Notes: a model not told the origin generated them from the sequence alone. Positions 24,949 to 34,195 are shown, counted from the stretch's first letter. The stretch: 64,000 bases of DNA from Pseudomonas sp. WS 5079 (GCF_012985465.1 NZ_JAAQWN010000008.1:286451-350450); one strand, 5' to 3'. Numbers and translations are program-made.

Positions 24949-25305
24949 GTTTCCAAGTCAATCAAACCCTGCTCATTCAATCGGATATGAAGACGCTTGA
25001 GCATCTGATCAAAAGCTCCGCAATCACGCCATCCCCGGAACCGTTGATAGATCGTTGACCAAGGGCCGAATCGTTCGGGCATGTCTCGCCAGGCTGCGCC
25101 AGAGCAAAGCACCCAGAGAATACCGTTTAGCATCAGGCGATCATCGGCCCGAGGGCGCCCGGTGCGCTGATTTTTGGTGAAGATATCTGCAACCAGATCC
25201 CAGGCTGCGTCGGGGAGTTCATACCGCTTTGCCATCTTGGCCTCCTGGCTTTAATGGCGGTGTATTTTACAGAAAATCGTATTTCTTGGGTTTACGTACA
25301 GAGCC
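24385..25305 (-). mobile_element. IS5-family insertion sequence (IS427-like), 921 bp
   Basis: Terminal inverted repeats GGCTCTGTACGTAAA and TTTACGTACAGAGCC are perfect over 15 bp. The dinucleotide TA is duplicated (24383-24384 and 25306-25307). Two overlapping transposase frames lie on the minus strand with a slippery AAAAAAG between them. The stop codon of the second frame (TAG) is completed by the target duplication. Confidence 0.92.
24834..25235 (-). CDS. IS5-family transposase, frame A
   Basis: This 133-residue N-terminal part has the DUF4096-like segment (YELPDAAWDLVADIF, LNGILWVLCSGAAWRDMPERFGPWSTIYQRFRGW) and the first catalytic aspartate in WMIDSTAVRATRASSGAGKKG. A programmed frameshift at AAAAAAG just after the GKKG codons would join it to frame B. 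Confidence 0.9.
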   Translation of the reverse strand: MAKRYELPDAAWDLVADIFTKNQRTGRPRADDRLMLNGILWVLCSGAAWRDMPERFGPWSTIYQRFRGWRDCGAFDQMLKRLHIRLNEQGLIDLETWMIDSTAVRATRASSGAGKKGDLKNRKTTRSGAAGVA

Positions 25306-25762
25306 TAGGGGTTGAGGCCCAGACCGACCAAGAGCGCCAGCGCTATGCTGAATTACAGGTAGCACTGGAAGCCAAACGCGCCGAGCGTGAATTGGCCTAC
25401 CAAAACGCTTACACCGCGGCCTGGACCAAGCTGTTTCCTGGTCAGCTACCGATCCAGGGCATGGCATCTTCTTCCCCTACCAGCTCATCAGTCGCCCCGC
25501 GCCCAGCCCTTTTTGTAGAGGACCACTGCCCTGCATGCACCGCTGAAGCACAACGTTTGCAGAACAGTGACACGGCGTTCGATATCTACCTAGTGGGCAG
25601 CCAAGGCCAAGATGAACGCGTCCGCAGTTGGGCTCGGCAAGCGGACATCGATCCGGCTAAGGTTCAACGCGGGCAGATCACCCTGAACCATGACCGTGGT
25701 CGATGGTTCAGCCTGGGGGCTCCGGGGCCATTGCCCGCCACATTTCAACAGGTGAATGGACA

Positions 25763-26311
25763 ATGGCAACGTCTCGATTGATTGCTATTGCGCTCCTGCT
25801 GACGGTGCACACGGTTCGGGCTAACGAACTTCCGCCTCCGGCTTATCAACTGGCGGCGCATGACGCCAACATCCCTTCTACGGTGTTGTTCGCGATTGCC
25901 TTACAGGAGAGCGGTATTCGCGTCCGTGGTCGACTGCTGCCGTGGCCTTGGACCCTAAATATCGCCGGAACACCCTACCGTTTCCCCACTCGCCAGGCCG
26001 CATGTCACGCCTTGCTCCAGGCGCTCACACAATATGACGCTAAACGGGTCGACGCCGGACTTGGGCAAACCAACCTGGGTTATCACGGACAACGTTTTTC
26101 CAGTCCCTGCGAAGCTCTCGAACCCTACCGCAATCTAGCTGTGACTGCCGCCCTGCTGCAAGAGCATCACGCCGTCACCGGTGACTGGGTTTCAGCCGCT
26201 GGGCGTTATCACCGACCTGCGGGAGGTTTACCCGCCGCGCGCTACCGCGATGGATTCTCCCGGCAACTCGCACGGCTACAGGCTTCCGCTGAACAAGGCA
26301 CACCACCATGA
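25763..26311 (+). CDS. Lytic transglycosylase of the conjugation system
   Basis: This 182-residue periplasmic enzyme cleaves peptidoglycan to let the mating apparatus through. It has a signal peptide (SRLIAIALLLTVHTVRA), the catalytic glutamate in LFAIALQESGIR, and GLGQTNLGYHGQRF where SLT domains carry GLMQ(I/V)N. ATG 25763 overlaps the end of the split gene and has AGGTG upstream. It ends in an ATGA overlap with the next gene. Confidence 0.88.
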   Translation: MATSRLIAIALLLTVHTVRANELPPPAYQLAAHDANIPSTVLFAIALQESGIRVRGRLLPWPWTLNIAGTPYRFPTRQAACHALLQALTQYDAKRVDAGLGQTNLGYHGQRFSSPCEALEPYRNLAVTAALLQEHHAVTGDWVSAAGRYHRPAGGLPAARYRDGFSRQLARLQASAEQGTPP

Positions 26312-26823
26312 AACGAATTCCTACTGCCTATTACTTCTCCCTGCTCTTGGCTGCTTTCGCCCAGTCGAAACAATCCGTTGCAGAGGACCAGTTTGGCGGC
26401 TTCACCCGTCCCCATCTTCAAGTTGCTAGGCCGCCCATAAACAACAATCTCCAGCCTGGTCGCGCCATGCATACGGACTTGTCCACATTTGCCGATGAAA
26501 CCTGGATATTACCCGTTCGCAGCTCCCTCTTGAGCCCCGGCCAAATCACGTCTCGCGCCCTAAACATGCCGGGCTTACGGCCATTTTTCCTGGTGGGTGA
26601 GGATACCCAATCACTGGCTTGGTTGCGTCAACGCGCGACTGAGCTGCAGGAAATCGGCGCGGCTGGCCTTGCCGTCGAAGTGGCCGATACCGGAGCCTTG
26701 GCTCGGATCCGAGCAGCCGCTCCTAGTGTCACCATCCTACCGGTCAACGGTAACGACATCGCCACCCGCCTGCAGATTGAGCATTACCCTGTCTTGATCA
26801 CTGCCACATCATTGGAGCAGTGA
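26308..26823 (+). CDS. PFL_4695-family ICE protein
   Basis: This 171-residue exported protein (TIGR03765 type) has an N-terminal signal peptide and the conserved C-terminal half MPGLRPFFLVGEDTQSLAWLRQRATELQEIGAAGLAVEVADT. It is required for or associated with transfer in related elements; its molecular role is not known to me. It is linked by overlaps to the transglycosylase and the coupling protein. Confidence 0.85.
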   Translation: MKRIPTAYYFSLLLAAFAQSKQSVAEDQFGGFTRPHLQVARPPINNNLQPGRAMHTDLSTFADETWILPVRSSLLSPGQITSRALNMPGLRPFFLVGEDTQSLAWLRQRATELQEIGAAGLAVEVADTGALARIRAAAPSVTILPVNGNDIATRLQIEHYPVLITATSLEQ

Positions 26824-28937
26824 GTAAGGTCATGGCCGAGCATGCGATGGAGTCCAAGCTCCGTCCCGCGGTGGAGCTTTACACGGTAGCAATTTGCATC
26901 GCTGCCGCAGTACTGTGCGTGTACTCGCCCTGGGCTGTGGCCCTGTCACCCGAGATCGGGCTGGTTGCGGCGCTGGCCTATACCCTATTCGGCCTGATCC
27001 GCCTGCGACAAGCATGGGAGGTGTTGCGCTATCGGCGCAATATCCGTCGGCTATCCCGCTACGAGCTGACCAGTCGGCAGATTCCGGTCAGTTGTAAGCG
27101 TCTGTTCATGGGCCGCGGGTTTCGCTGGACCCGCCTGCATACCCAGCGCTTGGTCGAGGCTCAGGATCCAGCGGTCGCACATTATGTCGACCAACCGACC
27201 TGCTATCGCCTGGCCCGTGGACTCGAACGGTCCCTTGAGCATGCACCGTTTCCGCTATCGACATTGGCTCGTGTCACCGCCTGGGACAGTGCCGTCAATC
27301 CGTTGCGCCCTTTACCACCGGTAGGAGGCTCGCCATTGCTGCATGGGGTCGAGCCCGATGAGACGCAAGTCAGTCTGCCACTGGGCGAACGGGTCGGTCA
27401 CACGCTGGTGCTGGGCACAACCCGCGTCGGCAAGACGCGACTCGCTGAGGTGTACATCACCCAGGACATTCATCGCATTGAACATGAGGTAGTGATTGTC
27501 TTCGACCCGAAGGGCGATGCCGACTTGCTCAAGCGCATGTACGTCGAAGCCAAACGCGCCGGCCGGGAGAAAGAGTTTTATGTCTTCCATCTGGGCTGGC
27601 CAGAAATCTCCGCCCGCTACAACGCGGTGGGACGTTTCGGACGTATTTCTGAAGTGGCATCTCGCATCGCTGGGCAGCTCAGTGGTGAAGGTAACTCTGC
27701 GGCCTTCCGTGAGTTCGCATGGCGTTTCGTCAACATCATTGCCCGGGCTTTGATCGAATTGGGCCGGCGTCCGGACTACCTGCAGATCCAGCGGCATGTG
27801 GTCAACATCGATGCGCTGTTCATCGAATACGCCCAGCAGTTTTTCGCCAAGACCGACCCGAAGGCGTGGGAAGTGATCGTCCAGCTCGAAGGTAAGCTCA
27901 CAGAGAAGAACATTCCCCGGCATATGATAGGACGCGAAAAGCGGGTGGTGGCCATCGAGCAATACCTGGCGGTGAAGCGTGTATTTGATCCCGTAATGGA
28001 CGGACTGCGTTCAGCGGTGCGCTACGACCGCACTTACTTCGACAAAATCGTGGCCTCGCTACTGCCGCTGCTGGAGAAACTCACTACCGGCAAGACCGCT
28101 CAGTTACTGGCTCCCAACTACACCGACCTGGATGACCCGCGGCCGATATTCGACTGGATGCAGATCATCCGAAAACGCGGCATCGTCTACGTTGGCCTGG
28201 ATGCGCTGACTGATGCCGAAGTGGCCGCCGCCGTGGGCAATTCAATGTTCGCCGACTTGGTCTCGGTAGCGGGACATATCTACAAACATGGCATTGACCA
28301 TGGGCTGCCTCAATCTGGCAACGCTGGTGACAAACTGCCAATCAACCTACATGCCGATGAGTTCAACGAGTTGATGGGCGATGAGTTCATTCCGCTGATC
28401 AACAAGGGGGGCGGTGCCGGTATCCAGGTAACCGCCTATACCCAAACCCTCAGCGATATCGAAGCACGTATAGGCAACCGCGCCAAGGCCGGCCAGGTGG
28501 TGGGCAATTTCAACACCCTACAGATGCTGCGGGTGCGCGAAACCGCAACCGCGGAACTACTCACCCAGCAGTTGCCCAAGGTTAATGTGCTGACCAAAAC
28601 ATTGGTCTCGGGTGCGACCGACACCTCCGATCCGGAGGCCAATACGGACTTCACCTCGTCCTCACAGGACCGTGTCAGCAGCACCAGCGTTCCGCTGATC
28701 GAGCCTGCTCACATCGTCAGTTTGCCCAAGGGGCAAATGTTCTCCTTCCAGGCCGGTGGTCAGCTCTGGAAAGTCCGCATGCCGTTGCCAAAACCCTCCA
28801 ACGACGATGCCATGCCCAAAGACCTGCAGGAACTAACTCAACGGATGCGAGCGGCCTACAACGCGCAGGCGGGACAATGGTGGAGCGCCAGTGGTGGCGG
28901 CCCAACTACCAACTTCGATTTAGATCAGGTGGGATAG
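26820..28937 (+). CDS. traD: Type IV coupling protein (SXT TraD type)
   Basis: This 705-residue inner-membrane ATPase links the relaxosome to the secretion channel. Two N-terminal membrane segments (residues 18-55) come first. Walker A GTTRVGKTRL lies near 198, Walker B VIVFDPKGDAD near 225, and YTQTLSDIEARIG/NFNTLQMLRVRE in the C-terminal half. The length and order match TIGR03743. The start is uncertain: GTG 26820 overlaps the previous stop; ATG 26832 is also possible. Confidence 0.92.
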   Translation: MSKVMAEHAMESKLRPAVELYTVAICIAAAVLCVYSPWAVALSPEIGLVAALAYTLFGLIRLRQAWEVLRYRRNIRRLSRYELTSRQIPVSCKRLFMGRGFRWTRLHTQRLVEAQDPAVAHYVDQPTCYRLARGLERSLEHAPFPLSTLARVTAWDSAVNPLRPLPPVGGSPLLHGVEPDETQVSLPLGERVGHTLVLGTTRVGKTRLAEVYITQDIHRIEHEVVIVFDPKGDADLLKRMYVEAKRAGREKEFYVFHLGWPEISARYNAVGRFGRISEVASRIAGQLSGEGNSAAFREFAWRFVNIIARALIELGRRPDYLQIQRHVVNIDALFIEYAQQFFAKTDPKAWEVIVQLEGKLTEKNIPRHMIGREKRVVAIEQYLAVKRVFDPVMDGLRSAVRYDRTYFDKIVASLLPLLEKLTTGKTAQLLAPNYTDLDDPRPIFDWMQIIRKRGIVYVGLDALTDAEVAAAVGNSMFADLVSVAGHIYKHGIDHGLPQSGNAGDKLPINLHADEFNELMGDEFIPLINKGGGAGIQVTAYTQTLSDIEARIGNRAKAGQVVGNFNTLQMLRVRETATAELLTQQLPKVNVLTKTLVSGATDTSDPEANTDFTSSSQDRVSSTSVPLIEPAHIVSLPKGQMFSFQAGGQLWKVRMPLPKPSNDDAMPKDLQELTQRMRAAYNAQAGQWWSASGGGPTTNFDLDQVG

Positions 28938-29028
28938 CCCGGCCCCACCACAGGTTTCGATCAACCGAATACGCACTCGGCAGGAGTCATGCCTAAATCA
29001 AAATCTGCAGAGCGTAATGGAGTGAACG

Positions 29029-29760
29029 ATGGCGACTTTCGCCCACAAACAGCCACCACAACCGATCCACCGCCCGGGGTTGATTATCTCGGCAATCAGC
29101 CTAGTCCTGCGCATCATCGGTGCGCTAATGGCGTCGTTGGTGTTTTCGATCCTCATCGAGTTCGCCGGCCTGCTGCTGGTCTGGGGCGATCAGGGTTGGC
29201 ATCACAGCCAGGCAATGTTGAATAGTGAATTGGGATGGCTCAGCGAGCACTTCAAAGATTCACTCATCCTCCAACAACCTGGACAGACGATTGGCCGGTG
29301 GCTGGATTTCCTCAATCAGTGGCTTCTGGTCAAAGCTGGCTTTGCGGATTTTACCCAGCAGGCGCGAGTGTCAAGCCAAGGCAACGGCCCTTGGGGCTGG
29401 ATCAACCAGCTTTACGTGAGCATTGAGGATTTCGTGCTGGCCGCAGTTTACGTGACCTTTACCTTCGTGGTACGCCTGACCATTCTGGTCCTGGCCGCCC
29501 CACTGTTTCTAATGACCACGTTTACTGGTTTTGTCGATGGGTTGATGCGACGCGACCTGCGCAAGTTTGGGGCAGGTCGCGAAAGCAGTTTTGTCTACCA
29601 TCGTGCTAAACGAGCCGTGACAACAGTGCTGCTCGTGCCCTGGATCATTTATCTGTCTCTCCCCTTTTCGCTCAATCCACTCGCTATTTTTTTACCGTGC
29701 GCCGCAATGTTGGGGATAACAACGGCGATCACCGCCGCAACATTCAAGAAATATCTTTAA
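29029..29760 (+). CDS. TIGR03747-family ICE membrane protein
   Basis: This 243-residue inner-membrane protein has four predicted membrane segments (about 20-45, 130-165, 195-215, 220-240). It contains the family phrase TTFTGFVDGLMRRDLRKFGAGRESSFVYHRAKRAV. GGAG stands 7 bases before the ATG. In related ICEs the RAQPRD gene comes next; here an inverted cargo gene separates them. Confidence 0.87.
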   Translation: MATFAHKQPPQPIHRPGLIISAISLVLRIIGALMASLVFSILIEFAGLLLVWGDQGWHHSQAMLNSELGWLSEHFKDSLILQQPGQTIGRWLDFLNQWLLVKAGFADFTQQARVSSQGNGPWGWINQLYVSIEDFVLAAVYVTFTFVVRLTILVLAAPLFLMTTFTGFVDGLMRRDLRKFGAGRESSFVYHRAKRAVTTVLLVPWIIYLSLPFSLNPLAIFLPCAAMLGITTAITAATFKKYL

Positions 29761-29787
29761 AATTTGACGCCCCTTTTTTTCAAAGCA

Positions 29788-30891
29788 TTAGATATGACTG
29801 GAGTTCGTACTCGCTTTTTTGCAGGCCGTGACGATTGCACTCATAAAATCCTGGTACTTAGGCTGAATCCAGTCACCTCGCTTCTGATGTTCAGAGAAGG
29901 GTTTCGAAAACATGAAATTAACCATGCCTTTGATTTGATGCTCCGTATCAGCTGTCCCAAACTCCACCCCCGCACTCTCGACATATGAATGTCGATGCCG
30001 CAGGACATCAGAGAGCGTATCGTCCAGCGTTTGCCCTACTAAAACATAACCGGCTTTCTGCTTATATTGCCGGGAACCGTCACATACCTGCAACATATCG
30101 ACATCCCCTAGGCCTAACAAAGTCCCCTTCTTATTGAAGTTATTAAGATCCGCTAGAGCATCCGCCATTGGACCACTCCCAATCGGAAGGGCATCAGGGT
30201 TATGCTGTGACTGCTTAATTATCGCGCGCTCAACTCGACTAGTGAGCACAAACTTAACATACCAGGGATCAAAATATTTCAATGGCAAGTCATCAGGTAT
30301 TTCCCGATATGCAATACCTAGAGGAATTAGCACACCAAAAGGAGCCTCGAGATCTTTTTTCCAACTCAGCTCTTCTATTCTTTTAAAATATTGAGTGAGG
30401 TATACATCGTCATCATGCACCGCCTCCAGAACGCTCACCAAATGCTCAATCGACTTAAAGCCGATCCAAGTCATACGCAGACCTGTATCAGCGAAAAACA
30501 ACCGAAGCTCTTCGAGGGCACTTAATGCGTCAGCAGATTTAATATTTCCACGACGCCCCATATGCTCATATAAGGCTACAGGAGTCACAGCCAAGTAGGT
30601 TTCTCGGTCGCTCCAGCCTGTTACAAATCTGGTGAACGCAGTATATGATAACGCCTGCAAATCACGATTCGGCTTAGTTGCTCTATGTTTAAAAGACTGA
30701 ATTATGCTGTTATCAAGAACCAAATGCATTGGTCCTTCTAGCTCGTAACTGACAGCGTATTTTCTTGCGAATTTCTCAGTCGATATATAAAACTCAAGAA
30801 TTTCGTGGTCAGTGCGGCCACGCAGACACTCTGCGACCTCAACTATCAATTTTTCTTTAACTCCTTCCACCACTATCATCCTTAACGACAA
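29788..30891 (-). CDS. AT-rich cargo protein of unknown function (367 aa), PIN-like motif
   Basis: I do not recognise this family. The gene is on the opposite strand to the conjugation genes, is AT-richer than they are, and sits exactly where related ICEs have none. Residues 54-63 read MHLVLDNSII, which recalls the first strand and aspartate of PIN-type nucleases, and acidic residues recur later (EAVHDDDVYL, GLGDVDMLQV). No membrane segment is seen. Cargo in such positions is often antiphage; that is only a context argument. Confidence 0.65.
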   Translation of the reverse strand: MSLRMIVVEGVKEKLIVEVAECLRGRTDHEILEFYISTEKFARKYAVSYELEGPMHLVLDNSIIQSFKHRATKPNRDLQALSYTAFTRFVTGWSDRETYLAVTPVALYEHMGRRGNIKSADALSALEELRLFFADTGLRMTWIGFKSIEHLVSVLEAVHDDDVYLTQYFKRIEELSWKKDLEAPFGVLIPLGIAYREIPDDLPLKYFDPWYVKFVLTSRVERAIIKQSQHNPDALPIGSGPMADALADLNNFNKKGTLLGLGDVDMLQVCDGSRQYKQKAGYVLVGQTLDDTLSDVLRHRHSYVESAGVEFGTADTEHQIKGMVNFMFSKPFSEHQKRGDWIQPKYQDFMSAIVTACKKASTNSSHI

Positions 30892-31099
30892 CTGAATAAA
30901 AACCGATCGTAGCCAGCTCGATTAATTTGCTGACGTTCACTCTTCCCTCGGAGATCTTAATTCCAGACCAACGTCGGGACCACCACAATGTCCGTTTTTC
31001 CTATTCGTGTTCTCATGCTCACTGTGATCGCATTTCACAGCGACTGCTTTGCTGCGGGCGAGCATGAGCAGCAACTCAGTCTACTCATCCGACAGCTAG

Positions 31100-32289
31100 G
31101 GATGGTCTGAAGTAGGCCGCTATTTTTCGACTGCTGAGCCATAGGCGCTTTCAAAAAACGGCAGCCGTTCAAAATCGATCAAGTCTGCCGCCTATTCCAT
31201 CCATTTTTGCCGCTGCACGCGCCTCGCAGCAGCTATTTCACTCATTACGGACGCACCTCTCCTACGCTGGAGAGCAAATATCGACGCGCCATCCACAGGT
31301 TTGACAGGGCGAACAGCGTCACCATCTGAGCAGTGTTCTTCACCAAGCCTCGGAAGCGCACTTTCGTATAACCAAACTGGCGCTTGATCACCCGAAATGG
31401 ATGCTCAACCTTGGCGCGAAACTGGGCCTTGGCTTTCTCGATCTTGCGCATCGCTTTGTACAACGCGCTGCGTTTACCGTGTTTTTTGTAGGTACTGCGC
31501 CGGGCTGCAATCTGCCAGATGACGTGGCGTCCCGCATGCTCTTCGCGCTTCTCGACACCGGTATAGCCTGCATCGGCGCAGACCACGTTCTCAGCACCGT
31601 GTAGCAATTTGTCGACTTGGGTTATATCCGCGACGTTGGCCGCAGTGACCACCACGCTGTGCACCAGCCCTGACTCATCGTCGACACCAATGTGAGCTTT
31701 GGCACCGAAGTAATACTGGTTACCTTTCTTTGTCTGGTGCATTTCCGGGTCGCGTTTGCCGTCCTTGTTCTTGGTCGAACTGGGCGCATGAATCAGCGTG
31801 GCATCGACGATGGTGCCTTGTCGCAGTGACAAGCCACGGTCGCCCAGATAGCCATTGATCACGCCGAGAATACCAGCGGCCAACTCGTGCTTTTCCAGCA
31901 GGCGACGGAAGTTGAGGATGGTAGTTTCATCTGGGATCCGCTCCAGGCTCAGACCGGAAAACTGGCGCAAGATCGTCGTCTCGTACAGAGCTTCCTCCAT
32001 CGCAGGATCGCTGTAACCGAACCAGTTCTGCATGAGATGAACCCGCAGCATCGCCATCAAAGGATAGGCAGGACGACCACCTTCGCCCTTCGGGTAATGA
32101 GGCTCGATCAGGGCAATCAAACCCTTCCAGGGTACGACACGATCCATCTCGATCAGGAACAATTCCTTGCGGGTCTGCTTGCGCTTACCGGCGTACTCGG
32201 CATCGGCGAAGGTCATCTGCTTCATTGAAAAGCTCGGCGATTGGTGTCCGGGGATTTTGCCAAATCAGGAAGTCTTTTTCAGGATTTCC
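31100..32289 (-). mobile_element. IS5-group insertion sequence, 1190 bp
   Basis: The element is flanked by a 4-bp duplication CTAG (31096-31099 and 32290-32293), the YTAR target of the IS5 group. Its ends are imperfect inverted repeats GGATGGTCTGAAGTAG and GGAAATCCTGAAAAAG. It carries one intact transposase. It is unrelated in sequence to the IS at 24385. Confidence 0.9.
31245..32225 (-). CDS. IS5-group transposase
   Basis: This 326-residue DDE transposase has the N-terminal DUF772 region (EPHYPKGEGGRPAYPLMAMLRVHLMQNWFGYSDPAMEEAL). The catalytic residues lie in GTIVDATLIHAPSS, VVCADAGYTGVEKRE and RAKVEHPFRVIKRQFGY. The length is full, so the element may still move. Confidence 0.93.
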   Translation of the reverse strand: MKQMTFADAEYAGKRKQTRKELFLIEMDRVVPWKGLIALIEPHYPKGEGGRPAYPLMAMLRVHLMQNWFGYSDPAMEEALYETTILRQFSGLSLERIPDETTILNFRRLLEKHELAAGILGVINGYLGDRGLSLRQGTIVDATLIHAPSSTKNKDGKRDPEMHQTKKGNQYYFGAKAHIGVDDESGLVHSVVVTAANVADITQVDKLLHGAENVVCADAGYTGVEKREEHAGRHVIWQIAARRSTYKKHGKRSALYKAMRKIEKAKAQFRAKVEHPFRVIKRQFGYTKVRFRGLVKNTAQMVTLFALSNLWMARRYLLSSVGEVRP

Positions 32290-32507
32290 CTAGATACTCT
32301 CGACACGTTGGTACTACGGGTCTCGCGTGACGAAGCACCAGAGTCAAATACACGTTACCGCTTTGACTATCCCCGCCTAACTCAAGACATCCAGCGCATC
32401 CGCCAGGGTGTGCAGGACTATCTCTCCCCCTCTCGCGCTCAACCCCGCGACTCCACTGAGTTGGTCGGAGAATACCGTCTCGACACCCCATCCGCAGAGT
32501 CCTCGCC

Positions 32508-32747
32508 GTGAGCATGACTGACGCCCAGACCGCCGCCTTTCAAAACGCTTCCGGCTTCTCGGCACAGAGCAGCTCGAAACTGTGGCTGTCCTTGGTTCTC
32601 GTCCTGGCTTTGCTGTGGTGTGCCTGGGTGATGTGGACGGCTTACCGGGGCTGGGCGACAGGAAGCATGCGCTTTGGTGCCTTTGGCGGCAGTGCTGCGC
32701 GCGTACTGCTCGCCTTGCTGATTTTGATGTTCTTCACCCTGTCCTAA
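32508..32747 (+). CDS. TIGR03758-family ICE membrane protein
   Basis: This 79-residue protein has two membrane segments (LWLSLVLVLALLWCAWVMW and VLLALLILMFFTLS) around GWATGSMRFGAFGGSAAR, as in PFL_4701-type proteins. The GTG start overlaps the stop of the split RAQPRD gene; an ATG two codons later is also possible. IS insertion upstream may reduce its expression through polarity. Confidence 0.85.
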   Translation: MSMTDAQTAAFQNASGFSAQSSSKLWLSLVLVLALLWCAWVMWTAYRGWATGSMRFGAFGGSAARVLLALLILMFFTLS

Positions 32748-32764
32748 TATCGGAGATCGCGATC

Positions 32765-33136
32765 ATGCTCAAGTGCCTTGTCCCTATCAAAAACAACCTG
32801 CGTGATCGTACAAGCCAACGCTTGATCGGTCTGCTGCTGGTCCTTGGTCCAGGCCTAGCTTTTGCCGAACTACCGACCATGGAGGCGCCTTCCCGAGGCG
32901 AAGGTTCCGGGCTGATCGAGACGATCAAAAACTACGCCTACGACGGCGGCATTTTGCTCGGTCTACTGATTGCCCTGCTCGCGTTTCTCGGCGTGGCCTG
33001 GCACTCCCTGACCGTATTCGCCGATGTCCAAAACCAGCGCAAGACCTGGAAAGACCTTGGCGCGGTAGTTGGTATCGGCGCCCTGTTGGTAGTGATCATC
33101 ATCTGGTTCCTCACCAAAGCTGCCGCGATTCTGTGA
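32765..33136 (+). CDS. TIGR03745-family ICE membrane protein
   Basis: This 123-residue protein has a signal-like N-terminal segment (LIGLLLVLGPGLAFA). It is followed by LPTMEAPSRGEGSGLIETIKNYAYDGGILLGLLIALLAFLGVAWH and a last membrane helix. The family (PFL_4702) corresponds to small membrane subunits of mating systems, possibly pilin-like. GGAG lies before the ATG; an earlier open frame is unsupported. Confidence 0.87.
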   Translation: MLKCLVPIKNNLRDRTSQRLIGLLLVLGPGLAFAELPTMEAPSRGEGSGLIETIKNYAYDGGILLGLLIALLAFLGVAWHSLTVFADVQNQRKTWKDLGAVVGIGALLVVIIIWFLTKAAAIL

Positions 33137-33143
33137 GGTTGGC

Positions 33144-33557
33144 ATGAACGACACTATCGAACGCCTTGCCGACGGCACTTTGGTCTTTCTGCCAGAGCGA
33201 CTCAATCGTGATCCAGCCGTATTGCGCGGTTTAACCAATGATGAAATGTGGGTAGCCCTAGGCTCCGGCGCCGTCATTGGCCTGCTGGTGGGCATTCCTC
33301 TGGCGATCGTCACCGCCTCGATTGCCGTGGCGCCGACCAGCATGATCGCAGGCATGACAGTGGTCTTATTGATCGGGGGCACGCTACTGCGTCGGGCCAA
33401 ACGGGCTCGTCCGGAGACCTGGTTGTACCGCAAGCTCGAATGGATACTCGCCAGCCGTTGGCGCCTGGGGCGTGGAAGTTTGATTCTCCACTCCGGTGCC
33501 TGGACGGTTCGCCGTTCACGTCGACTGCGCCCTGCCCTGTCCCGGTGGCAGCCATGA
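33144..33557 (+). CDS. TIGR03750-family conjugal transfer protein
   Basis: This 137-residue inner-membrane protein begins with DTIERLADGTLVFLPERLNRDPAVLRGLTNDEMW. It has two adjacent membrane helices (about residues 35-75) and a basic C-terminus, as in TraL-like subunits. It overlaps the following gene by ATGA. Confidence 0.87.
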   Translation: MNDTIERLADGTLVFLPERLNRDPAVLRGLTNDEMWVALGSGAVIGLLVGIPLAIVTASIAVAPTSMIAGMTVVLLIGGTLLRRAKRARPETWLYRKLEWILASRWRLGRGSLILHSGAWTVRRSRRLRPALSRWQP

Positions 33558-34195
33558 GTCGATTTCGAAACAAGGTCGATGCCCAACAGGCCCATATCTT
33601 CAGCCTGCGTCTGGCGATAGTGATGCTCGCCCTGCTCAGCGCCGGACTATGGTATGGCTGGCGCTCAGCACCAACCGATCTGACCGTGCACGTCCCCCCT
33701 GATCTGCGCTCGGGCAGCACGCGCAAGTGGTGGGATGTTCCCCCAGAGAATGTGTATGCCTTTGCCCTTTACATCTTTGGCCAACTCAACCGCTGGCCCT
33801 CGGATGGCGAGCAGGATTATCGCCGCGCCATCTATGGCTTGCAGTCCTACCTGACACCCGCCTGCAAGGCCTTCCTCGACGGCGACTACGAGTATCGCAA
33901 GGCCGCCGGCGAACTGCGTCAACGGGTGCGTGGCGTCTACGAAATTCTAGGCCGAGGCTACAGTGAAGATCCGGAACTGCGGGTCAAGCAACTCGATCGC
34001 GACAGTTGGTTGGTCACACTCGACCTTAACGCTGATGAGTATTACGCCGCCGAACCGGTGAAACGGGTGGTCGTGCGTTATCCGTTACGGGTGGTGCGTT
34101 TCGATCTGGACCCCGAACGCAATAAGTGGGGCCTTGCACTGGATTGCTATCAGGGTACGCCGCAAAAAATCTCACTGCCTGAAGGTGATCCATGA
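33554..34195 (+). CDS. TIGR03746-family (TraE-like) conjugation protein
   Basis: This 213-residue bitopic protein has one N-terminal membrane helix (LRLAIVMLALLSAGLWYGW) and a periplasmic domain with VPPENVYAFALYIFGQLNRWPSDGEQDY and VVVRYPLRVVRFDLDPERNKWGLALDCY. It is VirB8/TraE-like in layout. It overlaps both neighbours. Confidence 0.87.
   Translation: MSRFRNKVDAQQAHIFSLRLAIVMLALLSAGLWYGWRSAPTDLTVHVPPDLRSGSTRKWWDVPPENVYAFALYIFGQLNRWPSDGEQDYRRAIYGLQSYLTPACKAFLDGDYEYRKAAGELRQRVRGVYEILGRGYSEDPELRVKQLDRDSWLVTLDLNADEYYAAEPVKRVVVRYPLRVVRFDLDPERNKWGLALDCYQGTPQKISLPEGDP

Larger units (their letters stand above)
24139..25781 (+). pseudogene. TIGR03759-family conjugation gene, split by an IS
   Basis: The N-terminal 82 codons (signal peptide, then WGLTEQEWTRFEQIQTGPRG, FWSPKLDPLTALG) are followed by an insertion sequence at 24385-25305. 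The rest continues in the right frame from VEAQTDQERQRYAEL to the stop at 25781. Removing the element and one TA restores CTAGGGGTTGAG, coding LGVE, with no other damage visible. The intact periplasmic protein (PFL_4693 type) contains the CPAC pair in VEDHCPACTAEAQRL. The interruption probably abolishes its function. Confidence 0.9.
30988..32511 (+). pseudogene. RAQPRD-family ICE gene, split by an IS
   Basis: The first 37 codons (MSVFPIRVLMLTVIAFHSDCFAAGEHEQQLSLLIRQL) end at an IS inserted at 31100-32289. The remainder resumes as DTLDTLVLRVSRDE and reaches RYRFDYPRLTQDIQRIRQGVQDYL and the namesake RAQPRD. Removing the IS and one CTAG restores a continuous frame of about 110 residues with signal peptide. 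As it stands it yields a 40-residue peptide. Confidence 0.9.

Noticed and set aside
28989..29225. 78-codon frame before the TIGR03747 gene
   Set aside because: It overlaps the real gene in another frame and the ribosome-binding site suits the ATG at 29029.
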